Source of the DNA: a virus
Virus record (IMG/VR): IMGVR_UViG_3300022208_000010
Location: 1 to 40,887 of that record
Direction: 5' to 3' (one strand)
DNA length: 40,887 nucleotides
Shown piece by piece: positions 1 through 5,904 of this stretch. Below the pieces are notes generated by a model, which had not been told where the DNA came from, did no database searches, and saw only the letters and a program-made list of their open reading frames with translations. Position 1 is the stretch's first letter; each line of letters begins with the position of its first letter. A program made the translations under genes and the position numbers.

Positions 1-13
1 ATTGAACGTTACC
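1..13. repeat. Terminal direct repeat (circular junction)
   Basis: The first 13 bases, ATTGAACGTTACC, are identical to the last 13 (40875-40887). Joining the ends puts the replication initiator gene directly before the small terminase gene with an AT-rich promoter region between them, which is sensible. I infer a circular or circularly permuted genome of about 40,874 bp. The overlap is short, so chance is not fully excluded. Confidence 0.7.
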
Positions 14-33
14 TTTTAAAAAATTGGAGTTTT

Positions 34-810
34 TTACAGTACCTTTTCGTTTTTTTCAATTCTTTTCTTCTCTGCCAGCCATTCGGTTAATTCTGACGTA
101 GATTTTTGATCGGGAAAAGATTGTGAATCGGAAGAGCTGTGATTTTTTTGTTCATATTCCTTTTCTATTTCTATTTCCTCTTCAAATTCTAATTCATATT
201 TATATTCAGCCGATGGTTCCCCCAACCATTCCCCCAACCCTTCCCCTATAACACGGCGTTCAGGCGTGAGTATTTCAGTAATAAATTGTTTCATGGTAAA
301 AACTTGGTGCGGTTTGTCTTTTGAAGCTGGAAGTCCTTTTTCTTTGGCTCTCTTCCTTGAATTTCTGTTTTGGCTGTCTATAGTGGCGTTTATTCCAGCC
401 TCAACCTTTATCACGAAATCTTCCACCCATGGCTCCGCTTCCTGACTGTAATTGGATATGATAAAAACAATTTGTTCCCGGGGTGAGCTCTTCATAATAT
501 CGAAAGCCTTTAAGCACATATTCGGATTCAATTGATTATTTTTTATGAAATTCTTTAATGCCAGCCAGTGTCCAGAAAATAGAATTTTCCTGTCTTCCTG
601 TAATTTTTGGATTCCCCACCTGACTGTCTTTTCTTCCAATCCTGTATAGTTCATCAATTTGTTAATCGATATTTGATAACACCCAGCAAGGTTATTATGG
701 GGATTCAATATCATTGTTAAATAAAGGAGCCTGACCTCTGGGGCCAGGCCCTCAACATACGGATCTTCAAAGAAAAAAGTGTTAAAATACCGCTTGTTTG
801 ATTGTGACAT
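34..810 (-). CDS. Phage replication initiator-like winged-helix protein
   Basis: This 258-aa protein resembles phage replisome organizers and replication initiators. The N-terminal 100 residues have the usual layout: a short strand with RYFNTFFFEDPYVEGL, a helix (EVRLLYLTMILNP) and a winged helix-turn-helix around residues 45-80 (ISINKLMNYTGLEEKTVRWG), closing with the typical wing W-LALKNFIKNNQ. The rest is low-complexity and charged, with an acidic stretch near 205-220, and may contact host helicase-loading proteins. Start: ATG preceded by GAGAGG ten bases upstream. No helicase or loader gene follows, so the phage probably recruits host helicase. The next gene in the same direction, across the circular junction, is the small terminase. 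The family call comes from sequence pattern, and a non-replicative DNA-binding role is possible. Confidence 0.6.
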   Translation of the reverse strand: MSQSNKRYFNTFFFEDPYVEGLAPEVRLLYLTMILNPHNNLAGCYQISINKLMNYTGLEEKTVRWGIQKLQEDRKILFSGHWLALKNFIKNNQLNPNMCLKAFDIMKSSPREQIVFIISNYSQEAEPWVEDFVIKVEAGINATIDSQNRNSRKRAKEKGLPASKDKPHQVFTMKQFITEILTPERRVIGEGLGEWLGEPSAEYKYELEFEEEIEIEKEYEQKNHSSSDSQSFPDQKSTSELTEWLAEKKRIEKNEKVL

Positions 811-882
811 ATTCTTTTAGCCTCTCATCTTTCCAGGGTTCGTCAGCTCCCTTTGTCTTTATAGCCTGTAAGTTATTTTAAA

Positions 883-1266
883 TTAGTATTCATTCATGGA
901 ATTTATTTGATTCTGACTCACATAAACAACCATTTTCCAATTAACCGGAGCTTCATATAAATTGTCTTTATATTTTTCAAATTCCATTCTGCCGCCGTCG
1001 CACCAGTCAATTATTGCATTGTAAACAATGCCTGTGTAATCGGCATCGGTAAGCAGATCAGAAACTATTAAAATTGCCTTTGACTGTTCGTTTATTTCGT
1101 AAACAATCATCTGGTGATTTTCTCCCCACTGTTCGACAGCTTCGGCCTTTATCGCTTCATAAACATCTGGATATTTTTCGCGTAATCCCTGAGCTTGGTT
1201 ATTCAGCGATAAAGCTGAAATAAAAACCGGTAACAGAAACAAAATAATCAGTGTAATTCTTTTCAT
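883..1266 (-). CDS. Exported protein, unknown function
   Basis: This 127-aa protein starts with a clear signal peptide: MKR, then the hydrophobic core ITLIILFLLPVFIS, and a likely cleavage site after ALS. The mature part is acidic and carries one Cys (IIDWCDGG), suggesting a small periplasmic or surface protein. I chose the ATG at 1266 because GGAGGA lies four bases upstream; the longer frame from 1278 has no ribosome-binding site. It sits just upstream of the replication initiator gene on the minus strand, 17 bases past the end of the methyltransferase relic by its ATG side. I recognise no family. An accessory envelope or lysogenic-conversion role would be a guess. Confidence 0.6.
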   Translation of the reverse strand: MKRITLIILFLLPVFISALSLNNQAQGLREKYPDVYEAIKAEAVEQWGENHQMIVYEINEQSKAILIVSDLLTDADYTGIVYNAIIDWCDGGRMEFEKYKDNLYEAPVNWKMVVYVSQNQINSMNEY

Positions 1267-1304
1267 TGAATCCTCCATAAAATATTATTTATAGCCAACA
1301 GCTA

Positions 1305-1633
1305 TTAAAATTCAAAAAGCATTTGTTTTGTATCTTGAATATACCTTTCCTGGCCTTCATCAAAGTTCATTTTATCCAGCTCAGATCCAAACCAATCAAT
1401 ACCTAATTCATAACAAGCCACAGCGTCGGTAAACGTCCCCAAAAATGGGATTAAGCAAATATCCCCCGGACGCGCGGTTGTTTCAATTAGCTTCTTAATC
1501 AGCAGTAACGGCTTTACAGTTTCGCGGAACTTTTTTCCTTAATAACGGAAGAATTTTCCGCAGCTTTATTTATCCAATTTCTTACTGCTCTTTCTGTTTT
1601 CCCTGTAAAATTCGCCAATTCTTTAACTGTCAT
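1305..1633 (-). pseudogene. DNA methyltransferase relic (HTH plus C-terminal fragment, frameshifted)
   Basis: Two frames together look like the remains of a DNA methyltransferase. The first frame starts at 1633 and encodes 39 aa with a helix-turn-helix look (MTVKELANFTGKTERAVRNW), stopping at 1514. The second, in the -1 frame, runs to 1305 and reads ETVKPLLLIKKLIETTARPG, then PFLGTFTDAVACYELGIDW and SELD. That is the TxKP plus motif I (FxGxG-like) end of beta-class N4/N6 methyltransferases. The catalytic D/N-PP-Y/F motif is absent and the glycines of motif I are degraded. One extra A in the A6 run near 1528 would fuse the frames into 111 aa. Even then it would lack catalysis, so internal deletion plus frameshift is the best reading; a sequencing slip in the A-run is possible. 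Confidence 0.65.
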
Positions 1634-1634
1634 G

Positions 1635-2183
1635 TCAAAATAACTCCATTTGCTCGCCGGCTTCCGGCAACTCCCAATTTTCAAACGGGTCCACATCTGG
1701 AATAACCAGAATCTCTTCTTTTTCTATTACTGTGTCGGAAACATCAATAGGCTGCGCCCATACATCAGTCCAATGCAGATAATCGGAAACGTCCTTGTAT
1801 TTCTTCGATTCTCTCAGTTTTTCCCAGATTTTCCGTTTTATACCGTTAAAACCGAATGAAAAATGAACATCTTTGACAATCCCACAGGTCCCGACATTTT
1901 CAACGGAAGCCATATATTTTAAAGCCCATTCCCGTTTATGTTCGATTACCGAAACCATAAACCACACAGAATCATTGACTTTAACATAAAAGTCATAAAG
2001 CTGCGGATTCATAGGAACGGAATGGTTAATAACGGGCCTGTCTTTAATAAACGGACATTCTGAGCAAAACCCGGAAGAATAAAACTTAACCAGCAAACAC
2101 TTTGAACCGGATCTGGCCAGTCCCCAGTGTTCGCAGTCCATACATTGAACCGGTTTTTCCATGGATTCGGCATTAAACATCAC
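1635..2183 (-). CDS. Cys-motif phage protein, unknown function
   Basis: This protein is about 182 aa. Its N-terminus carries a Cys cluster, CMDCEHWG, then C-LLVKFYSSGFCSECPF, of the kind that binds zinc or an Fe-S cluster. A mixed alpha/beta middle with many aromatics follows (VNDSVWFMVSVIEHKREWAL), and the C-terminus is acidic. It starts at a GTG/ATG pair overlapping the stop of the small membrane protein gene upstream, so the two are probably translationally coupled. Its own stop is one base from the ATG of the methyltransferase relic, suggesting all once formed one operon. I recognise no characterised family. Confidence 0.6.
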   Translation of the reverse strand: MMFNAESMEKPVQCMDCEHWGLARSGSKCLLVKFYSSGFCSECPFIKDRPVINHSVPMNPQLYDFYVKVNDSVWFMVSVIEHKREWALKYMASVENVGTCGIVKDVHFSFGFNGIKRKIWEKLRESKKYKDVSDYLHWTDVWAQPIDVSDTVIEKEEILVIPDVDPFENWELPEAGEQMELF

Positions 2184-2320
2184 GAAACAACCGAAACAAT
2201 GGCTTTAAAAACGCCAATCAGAAAGCCCGAAACGAAAACCAACAACAATAAGCCAAATAAAACCCCGGGAATCACCGAAGTCATTAAAACATCACAGAGT
2301 TTATCAATATCAAGCTTCAC
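2180..2320 (-). CDS. Small single-span membrane protein
   Basis: This 46-aa protein has one long hydrophobic segment, roughly residues 14-42 (SVIPGVLFGLLLLVFVSGFL), after a short charged N-terminus (VKLDIDKLCD). I place the start at a GTG at 2320 because AAGGAG lies eight bases upstream; the frame can be extended to 2365 but then lies within the preceding gene. It overlaps its neighbours on both sides by a few bases. Such small phage membrane proteins can be holin-like, superinfection-exclusion or unknown; nothing decides here. Confidence 0.5.
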   Translation of the reverse strand: MKLDIDKLCDVLMTSVIPGVLFGLLLLVFVSGFLIGVFKAIVSVVS

Positions 2321-2495
2321 TGCCGCGGCTCCTTTCTTCTCTTTCAGCCTTCTGCGCCAACTCAAGAAAAAAAGCTGACATTGAAAGCCTGGGGTAAAAT
2401 CTTTCCTTATACTCCAATATGGCCCGGTCCTGGGCGGAAGCTTTAGAAAGTTTTATCTGTACCCATTTGATTTTATTATCTCGTCTTAAACCCAT
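2310..2495 (-). CDS. Small ribbon-helix-helix-like DNA-binding protein
   Basis: This 61-aa protein fits the ribbon-helix-helix pattern: a basic start (MGLRRDNK), a strand (IKWVQIKLS), helix A (SAQDRAILEYKERF), the turn PRLSMS, and helix B (AFFLELAQKAEREE). Ribbon-helix-helix proteins dimerise and place the strand pair in the DNA major groove. GAGAGG lies seven bases before the ATG. It is the first gene of the leftward group starting from the divergent intergenic region 2496-2637 and could repress itself or the opposing 2638 gene. The fold call is from pattern only. Confidence 0.5.
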   Translation of the reverse strand: MGLRRDNKIKWVQIKLSKASAQDRAILEYKERFYPRLSMSAFFLELAQKAEREERSRGSEA

Positions 2496-2515
2496 TTGTT
2501 TACCTCTCTGACCAT

Positions 2516-2545
2516 AGTATTAAGCCACAACAAACAAGTTGTCAA
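2516..2545 (-). promoter_or_regulatory. Leftward promoter for the 2495 gene group
   Basis: On the minus strand, TTGACA (2545-2540) is followed after 18 bases by AATACT (2521-2516). A short inverted repeat, GTTGtCAAC (2538-2546), overlaps the -35 box and could be an operator. The -10 box is weak. Confidence 0.45.
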
Positions 2546-2602
2546 CAATTATTACTAAATTATTTTTTAATTAAATATATATTACTGAATAATACATTTG
2601 CA

Positions 2603-2631
2603 TTGATTTATTTTAAAAGTGGAATTATTAT
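2603..2631 (+). promoter_or_regulatory. Promoter giving a probable leaderless mRNA
   Basis: TTGATT (2603-2608), a 17-base spacer and TATTAT (2626-2631) make a good sigma70-type promoter. The ATG of the next gene begins exactly seven bases after the -10 box, where transcription should start. There is no Shine-Dalgarno sequence. Confidence 0.6.
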
Positions 2632-2637
2632 AGCTTT

Positions 2638-2976
2638 ATGGAAGAAAAGAAGAAAATAAGCCGCTCAGACTTTATAAAAGAGCTGGAAGCCTGCTATTTG
2701 TGGAAGAGAGAAGACGGAAAAACATTTTCCATATCTCAGGAAAAAGTTTTTATTGACCTTGCCATGCTGCACGGCGCCGAAATGGTAATAGAAAATTGGA
2801 TGATCTTTCAGGAGCATTTCAAGGGACAGCACCCGCACGCTTTCGTGGAATGGTTCGAAGCTGTCAAACCTTATGAAAATGACGATATGAACGCACTTCC
2901 AGAGCGTAATCATGAATTTGATAAAATGCCCTGGAAGCGAAAAGCGGAAATTTACAACAATATTGACATTCACTGA
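2638..2976 (+). CDS. Hypothetical phage protein on the opposite strand of the lysis region
   Basis: This 112-aa protein is mainly helical and charged (MEEKKKISRSDFIKELEACY), with aromatic-rich middle and end (ENWMIFQEHFKG, HPHAFVEWFEAVKPY, MPWKRKAEIYNN). I recognise no family. It is the only plus-strand gene between 34 and 5335, has its own promoter, and its likely transcript begins at the ATG. Its end overlaps the stop of the convergent lipoprotein gene by 7 bases. A separately transcribed gene pointing against a lysis operon is typical of genes expressed in the lysogen, so a role in lysogeny or host conversion is plausible but unproven. Confidence 0.6.
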   Translation: MEEKKKISRSDFIKELEACYLWKREDGKTFSISQEKVFIDLAMLHGAEMVIENWMIFQEHFKGQHPHAFVEWFEAVKPYENDDMNALPERNHEFDKMPWKRKAEIYNNIDIH

Positions 2977-3272
2977 CTAGGATATGGATCCGGTATTCTT
3001 TTTAAGATCTCTTCCGCCAACCTGTTTCTTTCTGCTTCATCAATTTCGCCAACAATCCACAGCATATCAACAATATATAGCTCTAAACGCGCCGAATAGA
3101 TACCCAGCGCCACCATATTCGAAACAGCGGCTTTGTAAGAGTCAGAGCCTTCCAATCGCTCCAAAACAGGCTTTTCAGGCATAGGATCAAATTGATAGCT
3201 TGAAACCTCTGGACAGCTTTTACAGCCAGCCACAGCCAATATAACAAATAATAGAAAATAAACCCTTTTCAT
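2970..3272 (-). CDS. Small lipoprotein, possible outer-membrane spanin
   Basis: This 100-aa protein has a lipoprotein signal: MKRVYFLLFVILAVAGC, with lipobox AVAGC giving Cys17 as the lipidated residue. The mature part begins with a second Cys and a Pro-rich stretch (FDPMPEKPVLERL), then helices. Size, lipobox and position at the end of the lysis genes fit an o-spanin (Rz1 role: fusing the outer membrane with an inner-membrane partner). GGAGGA lies three bases before the ATG. A terminator precedes it, so its level may be set apart from the genes upstream. It could equally be an unrelated lipoprotein. Confidence 0.5.
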   Translation of the reverse strand: MKRVYFLLFVILAVAGCKSCPEVSSYQFDPMPEKPVLERLEGSDSYKAAVSNMVALGIYSARLELYIVDMLWIVGEIDEAERNRLAEEILKRIPDPYPSQ

Positions 3273-3285
3273 ACATCCTCCGAAT

Positions 3286-3318
3286 AAAAAACCGCCCCGG
3301 AAGAATTACCGGCGGCGG
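3286..3318 (-). terminator. Intrinsic terminator inside the lysis cassette
   Basis: On the minus strand a GC-rich stem (CCGCCGCCGG / CCGGGGCGG, 8-base loop TAATTCTT) is followed by TTTTTT. It lies after the 3344-3667 gene and just before the ribosome-binding site of the lipoprotein gene. Confidence 0.8.
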
Positions 3319-3343
3319 CTGAATACAAATAGCTCAAACCTGG

Positions 3344-3667
3344 CTAATGTCGGCCGGACTTAATCCGGCGTAACCTCACATTTTTACACTGATCAAACAT
3401 AACGTGATTATGGTTATTATCACTCGGACCAGTCAAAGAAAAATCAGAAAATTCCAAAAGGGGAATGATTTTTTTCCAATCATCCGGCATAATCGCCAAA
3501 CTTTCGAACAGAACCGCCGTAACAGGTTTCTGCCCTACTTCCTCCCCACTATTGAAAATACTGATTGCTGAAAATTCCCCCACGGTGTTACCCAGGGGCT
3601 GGCCTGCATATAGCGGAATCGCCAAAGCTACAAGCAGAACCATGCAAAATAACCTAGCACCTTTCAT
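3344..3667 (-). CDS. Exported protein in the lysis cassette
   Basis: This 107-aa protein has an N-terminal signal peptide (MKGARLFCMVLLVALAIPLYAG, cleavage likely after YAG). The mature part (GNTVGEFSAISIFNSGEEVG) is unlike any family I know and ends in a basic tail (VRLRRIKSGRH). AGGAGA lies six bases before the ATG. It sits between the i-spanin-like and lipoprotein genes, where its export would fit a role in envelope disruption or in protecting the envelope; this is inferred from position only. Confidence 0.55.
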   Translation of the reverse strand: MKGARLFCMVLLVALAIPLYAGQPLGNTVGEFSAISIFNSGEEVGQKPVTAVLFESLAIMPDDWKKIIPLLEFSDFSLTGPSDNNHNHVMFDQCKNVRLRRIKSGRH

Positions 3668-3697
3668 ATTGGTCTCCTGTAAATAAGTAATTAAAGC

Positions 3698-3976
3698 CTA
3701 AAGCCCATTATTAAACATGTCAATGAAAGAATTCGCCACTTCCGTCACACCATCGTCCCCAGTTGCCTGGTCAATGGTTTCCATTATCTTCTGTTCCTTC
3801 TGGGTGATATGGTCTTCGCTGACTCTGTGAATTTTCAGCTTTTCGACATTAACTTCAAACATTTGAATTTTCTGTTCTGCCGCTTTCGCCCTCTTTGCAG
3901 TAGATGATAGCCGTTTAATTAAAATTCCACAAATTGAAACCAGAATGGCAACAGCCGCGATTAAGTAACCGGTCAT
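3698..3976 (-). CDS. i-spanin-like inner-membrane coiled-coil protein
   Basis: This 92-aa protein has an N-terminal transmembrane segment (TGYLIAAVAILVSICGILI, residues 2-20) followed by a charged, coiled-coil-like region (STAKRAKAAEQKIQMFEVNV) and a short C-terminal helix. This is the layout of i-spanins (Rz): anchored in the inner membrane and spanning the periplasm to meet a lipoprotein partner. Its ATG overlaps the stop of the holin-like gene by four bases (ATGA). The likely partner is the lipoprotein at 2970-3272, although a further gene and a terminator lie between them, which is unusual for Rz/Rz1. Confidence 0.5.
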   Translation of the reverse strand: MTGYLIAAVAILVSICGILIKRLSSTAKRAKAAEQKIQMFEVNVEKLKIHRVSEDHITQKEQKIMETIDQATGDDGVTEVANSFIDMFNNGL

Positions 3977-4398
3977 CGTGTTGATCCTGCTGATAATGGG
4001 ATCCCGTCTTTTGGCTCAACCCGGGAAGCTATTTTGTTTCCTTCAAGCCCAGCCATTACCAGTCCTATAATCAACATCGTACCGGATCCGAAAGCGGAAA
4101 TGGCCATAACAGCCTGAACATTATTGACTTCCTTCTGATATAGTCCCAGAACGAACAAAACAGCCATACAAACGAACGAAATAATATAACGGTACATTTT
4201 AATCGATTTCCATTCTCCGGCCGGTTTCGCTGTGGAATCTTTAATCATGGCGGCCAGATCCACGCCCAGAAAAGCGTTTACGCTCAAAGCGTATGTTCCG
4301 GCCATCATGTCCACAACCGAAGCATCAGAAACAAAAATCATAACGGCAGCCATTAAAGCCGTCGCCAATAAAATCAAAACAACTTTCAGAATTTTCAT
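3973..4398 (-). CDS. Holin-like three-span membrane protein
   Basis: This 141-aa protein has three hydrophobic segments: ILKVVLILLATALMAAVMIF (about 3-22), MYRYIISFVCMAVLFVLGLY (about 67-86) and AISAFGSGTMLIIGLVMAGL (about 98-117), with a hydrophilic tail. Position next to the amidase gene suggests a holin that permeabilises the inner membrane and releases the endolysin. I start at the ATG at 4398, with GAGGTGA just upstream; the longer frame runs into the amidase gene. The length is above that of most class I holins, so another lysis membrane protein is possible. Confidence 0.55.
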   Translation of the reverse strand: MKILKVVLILLATALMAAVMIFVSDASVVDMMAGTYALSVNAFLGVDLAAMIKDSTAKPAGEWKSIKMYRYIISFVCMAVLFVLGLYQKEVNNVQAVMAISAFGSGTMLIIGLVMAGLEGNKIASRVEPKDGIPLSAGSTR

Positions 4399-4405
4399 AT
4401 TCACC

Positions 4406-4927
4406 TCACAAATAATTTTCAACCATTCCCCGGAATTCCTTCCAGAGAGTTGGATTTTCCACAAAAGCCTTGGGACAATGTTTGTAATCTTCGCCGCAAA
4501 TCATTGAATGGGTCCAAAATCCATCAATCCCCAAACGGAAAAAAGCCAACATTTCGGCGGCCAACTTTGCGGCGGTTTTCATCGTTTCAACAGAATAACC
4601 GCCATCATCAAAATCATGAAGTATACAGATCCCTATTGTGCAATTATTCGGGCTGTTCAAATGCGGTGTTTCTTTTGTATGCCGCCAGCTCGGGCAATAA
4701 TCGCCAAAAAAGCGGATGGCTTCCTGCGTATATTTCGGAGCTCCACAATGGACACATCGATAATTTGTTGATCTGCCATAATTGACTTCGTTTCTTCTGA
4801 CAAATCGATGATACATATGGTCAGTTTCAGAAACCATCCAGTCTTTTAGCGCTTTTATGCTGTCTTTAACCACACCAGCGTCCCAGTGTACCACAACCGC
4901 CTTAATTTCCTGCAGTCTTCGTTCCAT
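4406..4927 (-). CDS. Endolysin, T7-lysozyme-like N-acetylmuramoyl-L-alanine amidase
   Basis: This 173-aa protein fits the zinc amidase (amidase_2) fold that cuts the amide bond between N-acetylmuramic acid and L-alanine in peptidoglycan. Likely zinc ligands are His14 in the first strand (VVVHWDAG), His140 (FWTHSMICG) and Cys151 (YKHCPKAF), the same His/His/Cys set as T7 lysozyme. The central strand reads TIGICILHDFDDGG. Unusual is a Cys-containing insertion at about 56-80 (YRCVHCGAPKY...DYCPSW), in the region where the substrate loop normally lies. There is no signal peptide, so release needs the holin encoded immediately downstream. The coiled-coil membrane gene ends three bases before it. 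Confidence 0.75.
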   Translation of the reverse strand: MERRLQEIKAVVVHWDAGVVKDSIKALKDWMVSETDHMYHRFVRRNEVNYGRSTNYRCVHCGAPKYTQEAIRFFGDYCPSWRHTKETPHLNSPNNCTIGICILHDFDDGGYSVETMKTAAKLAAEMLAFFRLGIDGFWTHSMICGEDYKHCPKAFVENPTLWKEFRGMVENYL

Positions 4928-4930
4928 ACC

Positions 4931-5335
4931 TTATCCCCCTGCAAAGATCCAGACCATACCACCGACAACGGCAATCAAAATAATGATAGACGGCATCCAT
5001 GCTGTCAGTCTGTCATTGGCGTTATGTCTCCTGTCCTGCTCACGATTCAAAAGATCGGAAACAGCCCCCTCAAGGCGCAGGATTCTGTCTTCCGCCTCTT
5101 TTATTCTGTTCCCCTGGCGTTCTCTGTGAGATTCACAAGTGTCCTTTTCGACATAAGTCTGAATCTCTGATTTTATCAGTTCATGATTGCCTTTAATCCG
5201 TCCCGATAACTCCGCTAAAGATTTTTTTGTCTCCCCTTCAAAAGATGTTAGCCTCTCTGTAAGCACTGAGAGATTTTCATTCATGCGGTCCACCTTATCG
5301 AGCAATGTCTTTTCAAAATCCGTCATTTCGGCCAT
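4931..5335 (-). CDS. Coiled-coil protein with C-terminal membrane anchor (XhlA-like)
   Basis: This 134-aa protein has a long coiled coil (LDKVDRMNENLSVLTERLTS, then IKEAEDRILRLEGAVSDLLN) ending in a transmembrane segment (MPSIIILIAVVGGMVWIF). The layout matches XhlA-type lysis accessory proteins, which anchor to the membrane and assist holin and amidase. I start at the ATG at 5335 with AGGGGA upstream; the frame extends to 5368 without a site. It is the first gene of the leftward lysis group and is read from the divergent control region 5336-5434. A tail-associated role is less likely given its place. Confidence 0.6.
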   Translation of the reverse strand: MAEMTDFEKTLLDKVDRMNENLSVLTERLTSFEGETKKSLAELSGRIKGNHELIKSEIQTYVEKDTCESHRERQGNRIKEAEDRILRLEGAVSDLLNREQDRRHNANDRLTAWMPSIIILIAVVGGMVWIFAGG

Positions 5336-5350
5336 GTGTTCCCCTGCTTT

Positions 5351-5389
5351 ATAATAATCTATTATCACATCAACATCAATTTTTTACAA
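5351..5389 (-). promoter_or_regulatory. Leftward promoter(s) of the lysis cassette
   Basis: On the minus strand two overlapping sigma70-like promoters can be read: TTGTAA-17-GATAAT (5389-5361) and TTGATG-17-TATTAT (5379-5351). They lie between the divergent 5335 and 5435 genes and may share control with the rightward promoter. Confidence 0.5.
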
Positions 5390-5397
5390 TCTTTCAT

Positions 5398-5433
5398 TTG
5401 ACATAGAACCGCAACTGCATTACACTGCATTAT
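5398..5433 (+). promoter_or_regulatory. Rightward early promoter with tandem 10-bp operator
   Basis: TTGACA (5398-5403), 17 bases, TACACT (5421-5426). A 10-bp tandem repeat, ACTGCATTAC then ACTGCATTAT (5414-5433), covers the -10 box and the start site. A 10-bp period is what ribbon-helix-helix dimers use. The start codon at 5435 is only about two bases past the expected transcription start. Confidence 0.65.
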
Positions 5434-5434
5434 T

Positions 5435-5602
5435 ATGGATAAAAGAACAGAACTATCTTTAAATCTTCCCATGGATAAGGAAGAGAAAGAGCACATCAAC
5501 GCTGTATACAGAAAAAACAGCATCAACAAAACGGCGCGGGTCCTGGAATTGATCCGGGCCGATGTGAAAAAGATGGAAGGAACGGAAGAGGCCGGGGCGT
5601 GA
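5435..5602 (+). CDS. Small ribbon-helix-helix regulator, first gene of the early operon
   Basis: This 55-aa protein fits the ribbon-helix-helix fold: strand (TELSLNLPM), helix A (DKEEKEHINAVYRKN), turn SINKT, helix B (ARVLELIRADVKKMEG). The upstream 10-bp tandem repeat over its promoter suggests autoregulation, as with Arc, CopG or MetJ. No ribosome-binding site precedes the ATG, and the promoter position implies an almost leaderless mRNA, as in lambda cI from PRM. It overlaps the next gene by four bases (GTGA), so the pair is coupled. It could be an antitoxin-type partner of that gene or a control protein for the whole early operon. Confidence 0.6.
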   Translation: MDKRTELSLNLPMDKEEKEHINAVYRKNSINKTARVLELIRADVKKMEGTEEAGA

Positions 5603-5904
5603 TCTGCTTTATTTCGGATCACGCTTATTCCAGAGCAAAGGAACGGTTCGGGATCGGGAAAAAATCTTTATTCCGTTTGTTCCAGAAGGCGCAGCGCTTC
5701 GGGATCGGACCGAAAGACACAACCGGAAACCTTCATAAATACATGATTGGCGAAGTCTTTAAGTCCGGCATTCCGAAAAATGTAAAAATTTATGGTGAAT
5801 TCGTTTTTATTTACGACAACGAATGTTTAATAACGGTTTTTATTATTCCGCGCAATATCAGAAAAGCGGCGAACATACAGGCGAAAAAAAGGAGAAATCA
5901 TTGA
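5599..5904 (+). CDS. Small toxin-like conserved phage protein
   Basis: This 101-aa basic protein starts with GTG at 5599. It shows the pattern H-x-xxRAKERFGI near the start (ISDHAYSRAKERFGIGKKSL), a central HKYMIGEVF, and a final strand pair KIYGEFVFIYDNECLITVFI. I know this shape from small uncharacterised phage proteins that look distantly like RelE/DUF4258 folds. Coupled to an upstream ribbon-helix-helix gene, it resembles a toxin-antitoxin pair, but no nuclease residue can be assigned. It ends by overlapping the TTG start of the exonuclease gene (TTGA). Confidence 0.5.
   Translation: MICFISDHAYSRAKERFGIGKKSLFRLFQKAQRFGIGPKDTTGNLHKYMIGEVFKSGIPKNVKIYGEFVFIYDNECLITVFIIPRNIRKAANIQAKKRRNH

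Noticed and set aside
1514-1630. Programmed frameshift in the methyltransferase relic
   Set aside because: The A6G run is not in a proper X XXY YYZ frame, and the joined product would still lack the catalytic motif.
5365-5622. Minus-strand ORF of 85 aa
   Set aside because: It mirrors the plus-strand RHH gene, has no ribosome-binding site, and lies across the divergent promoters.
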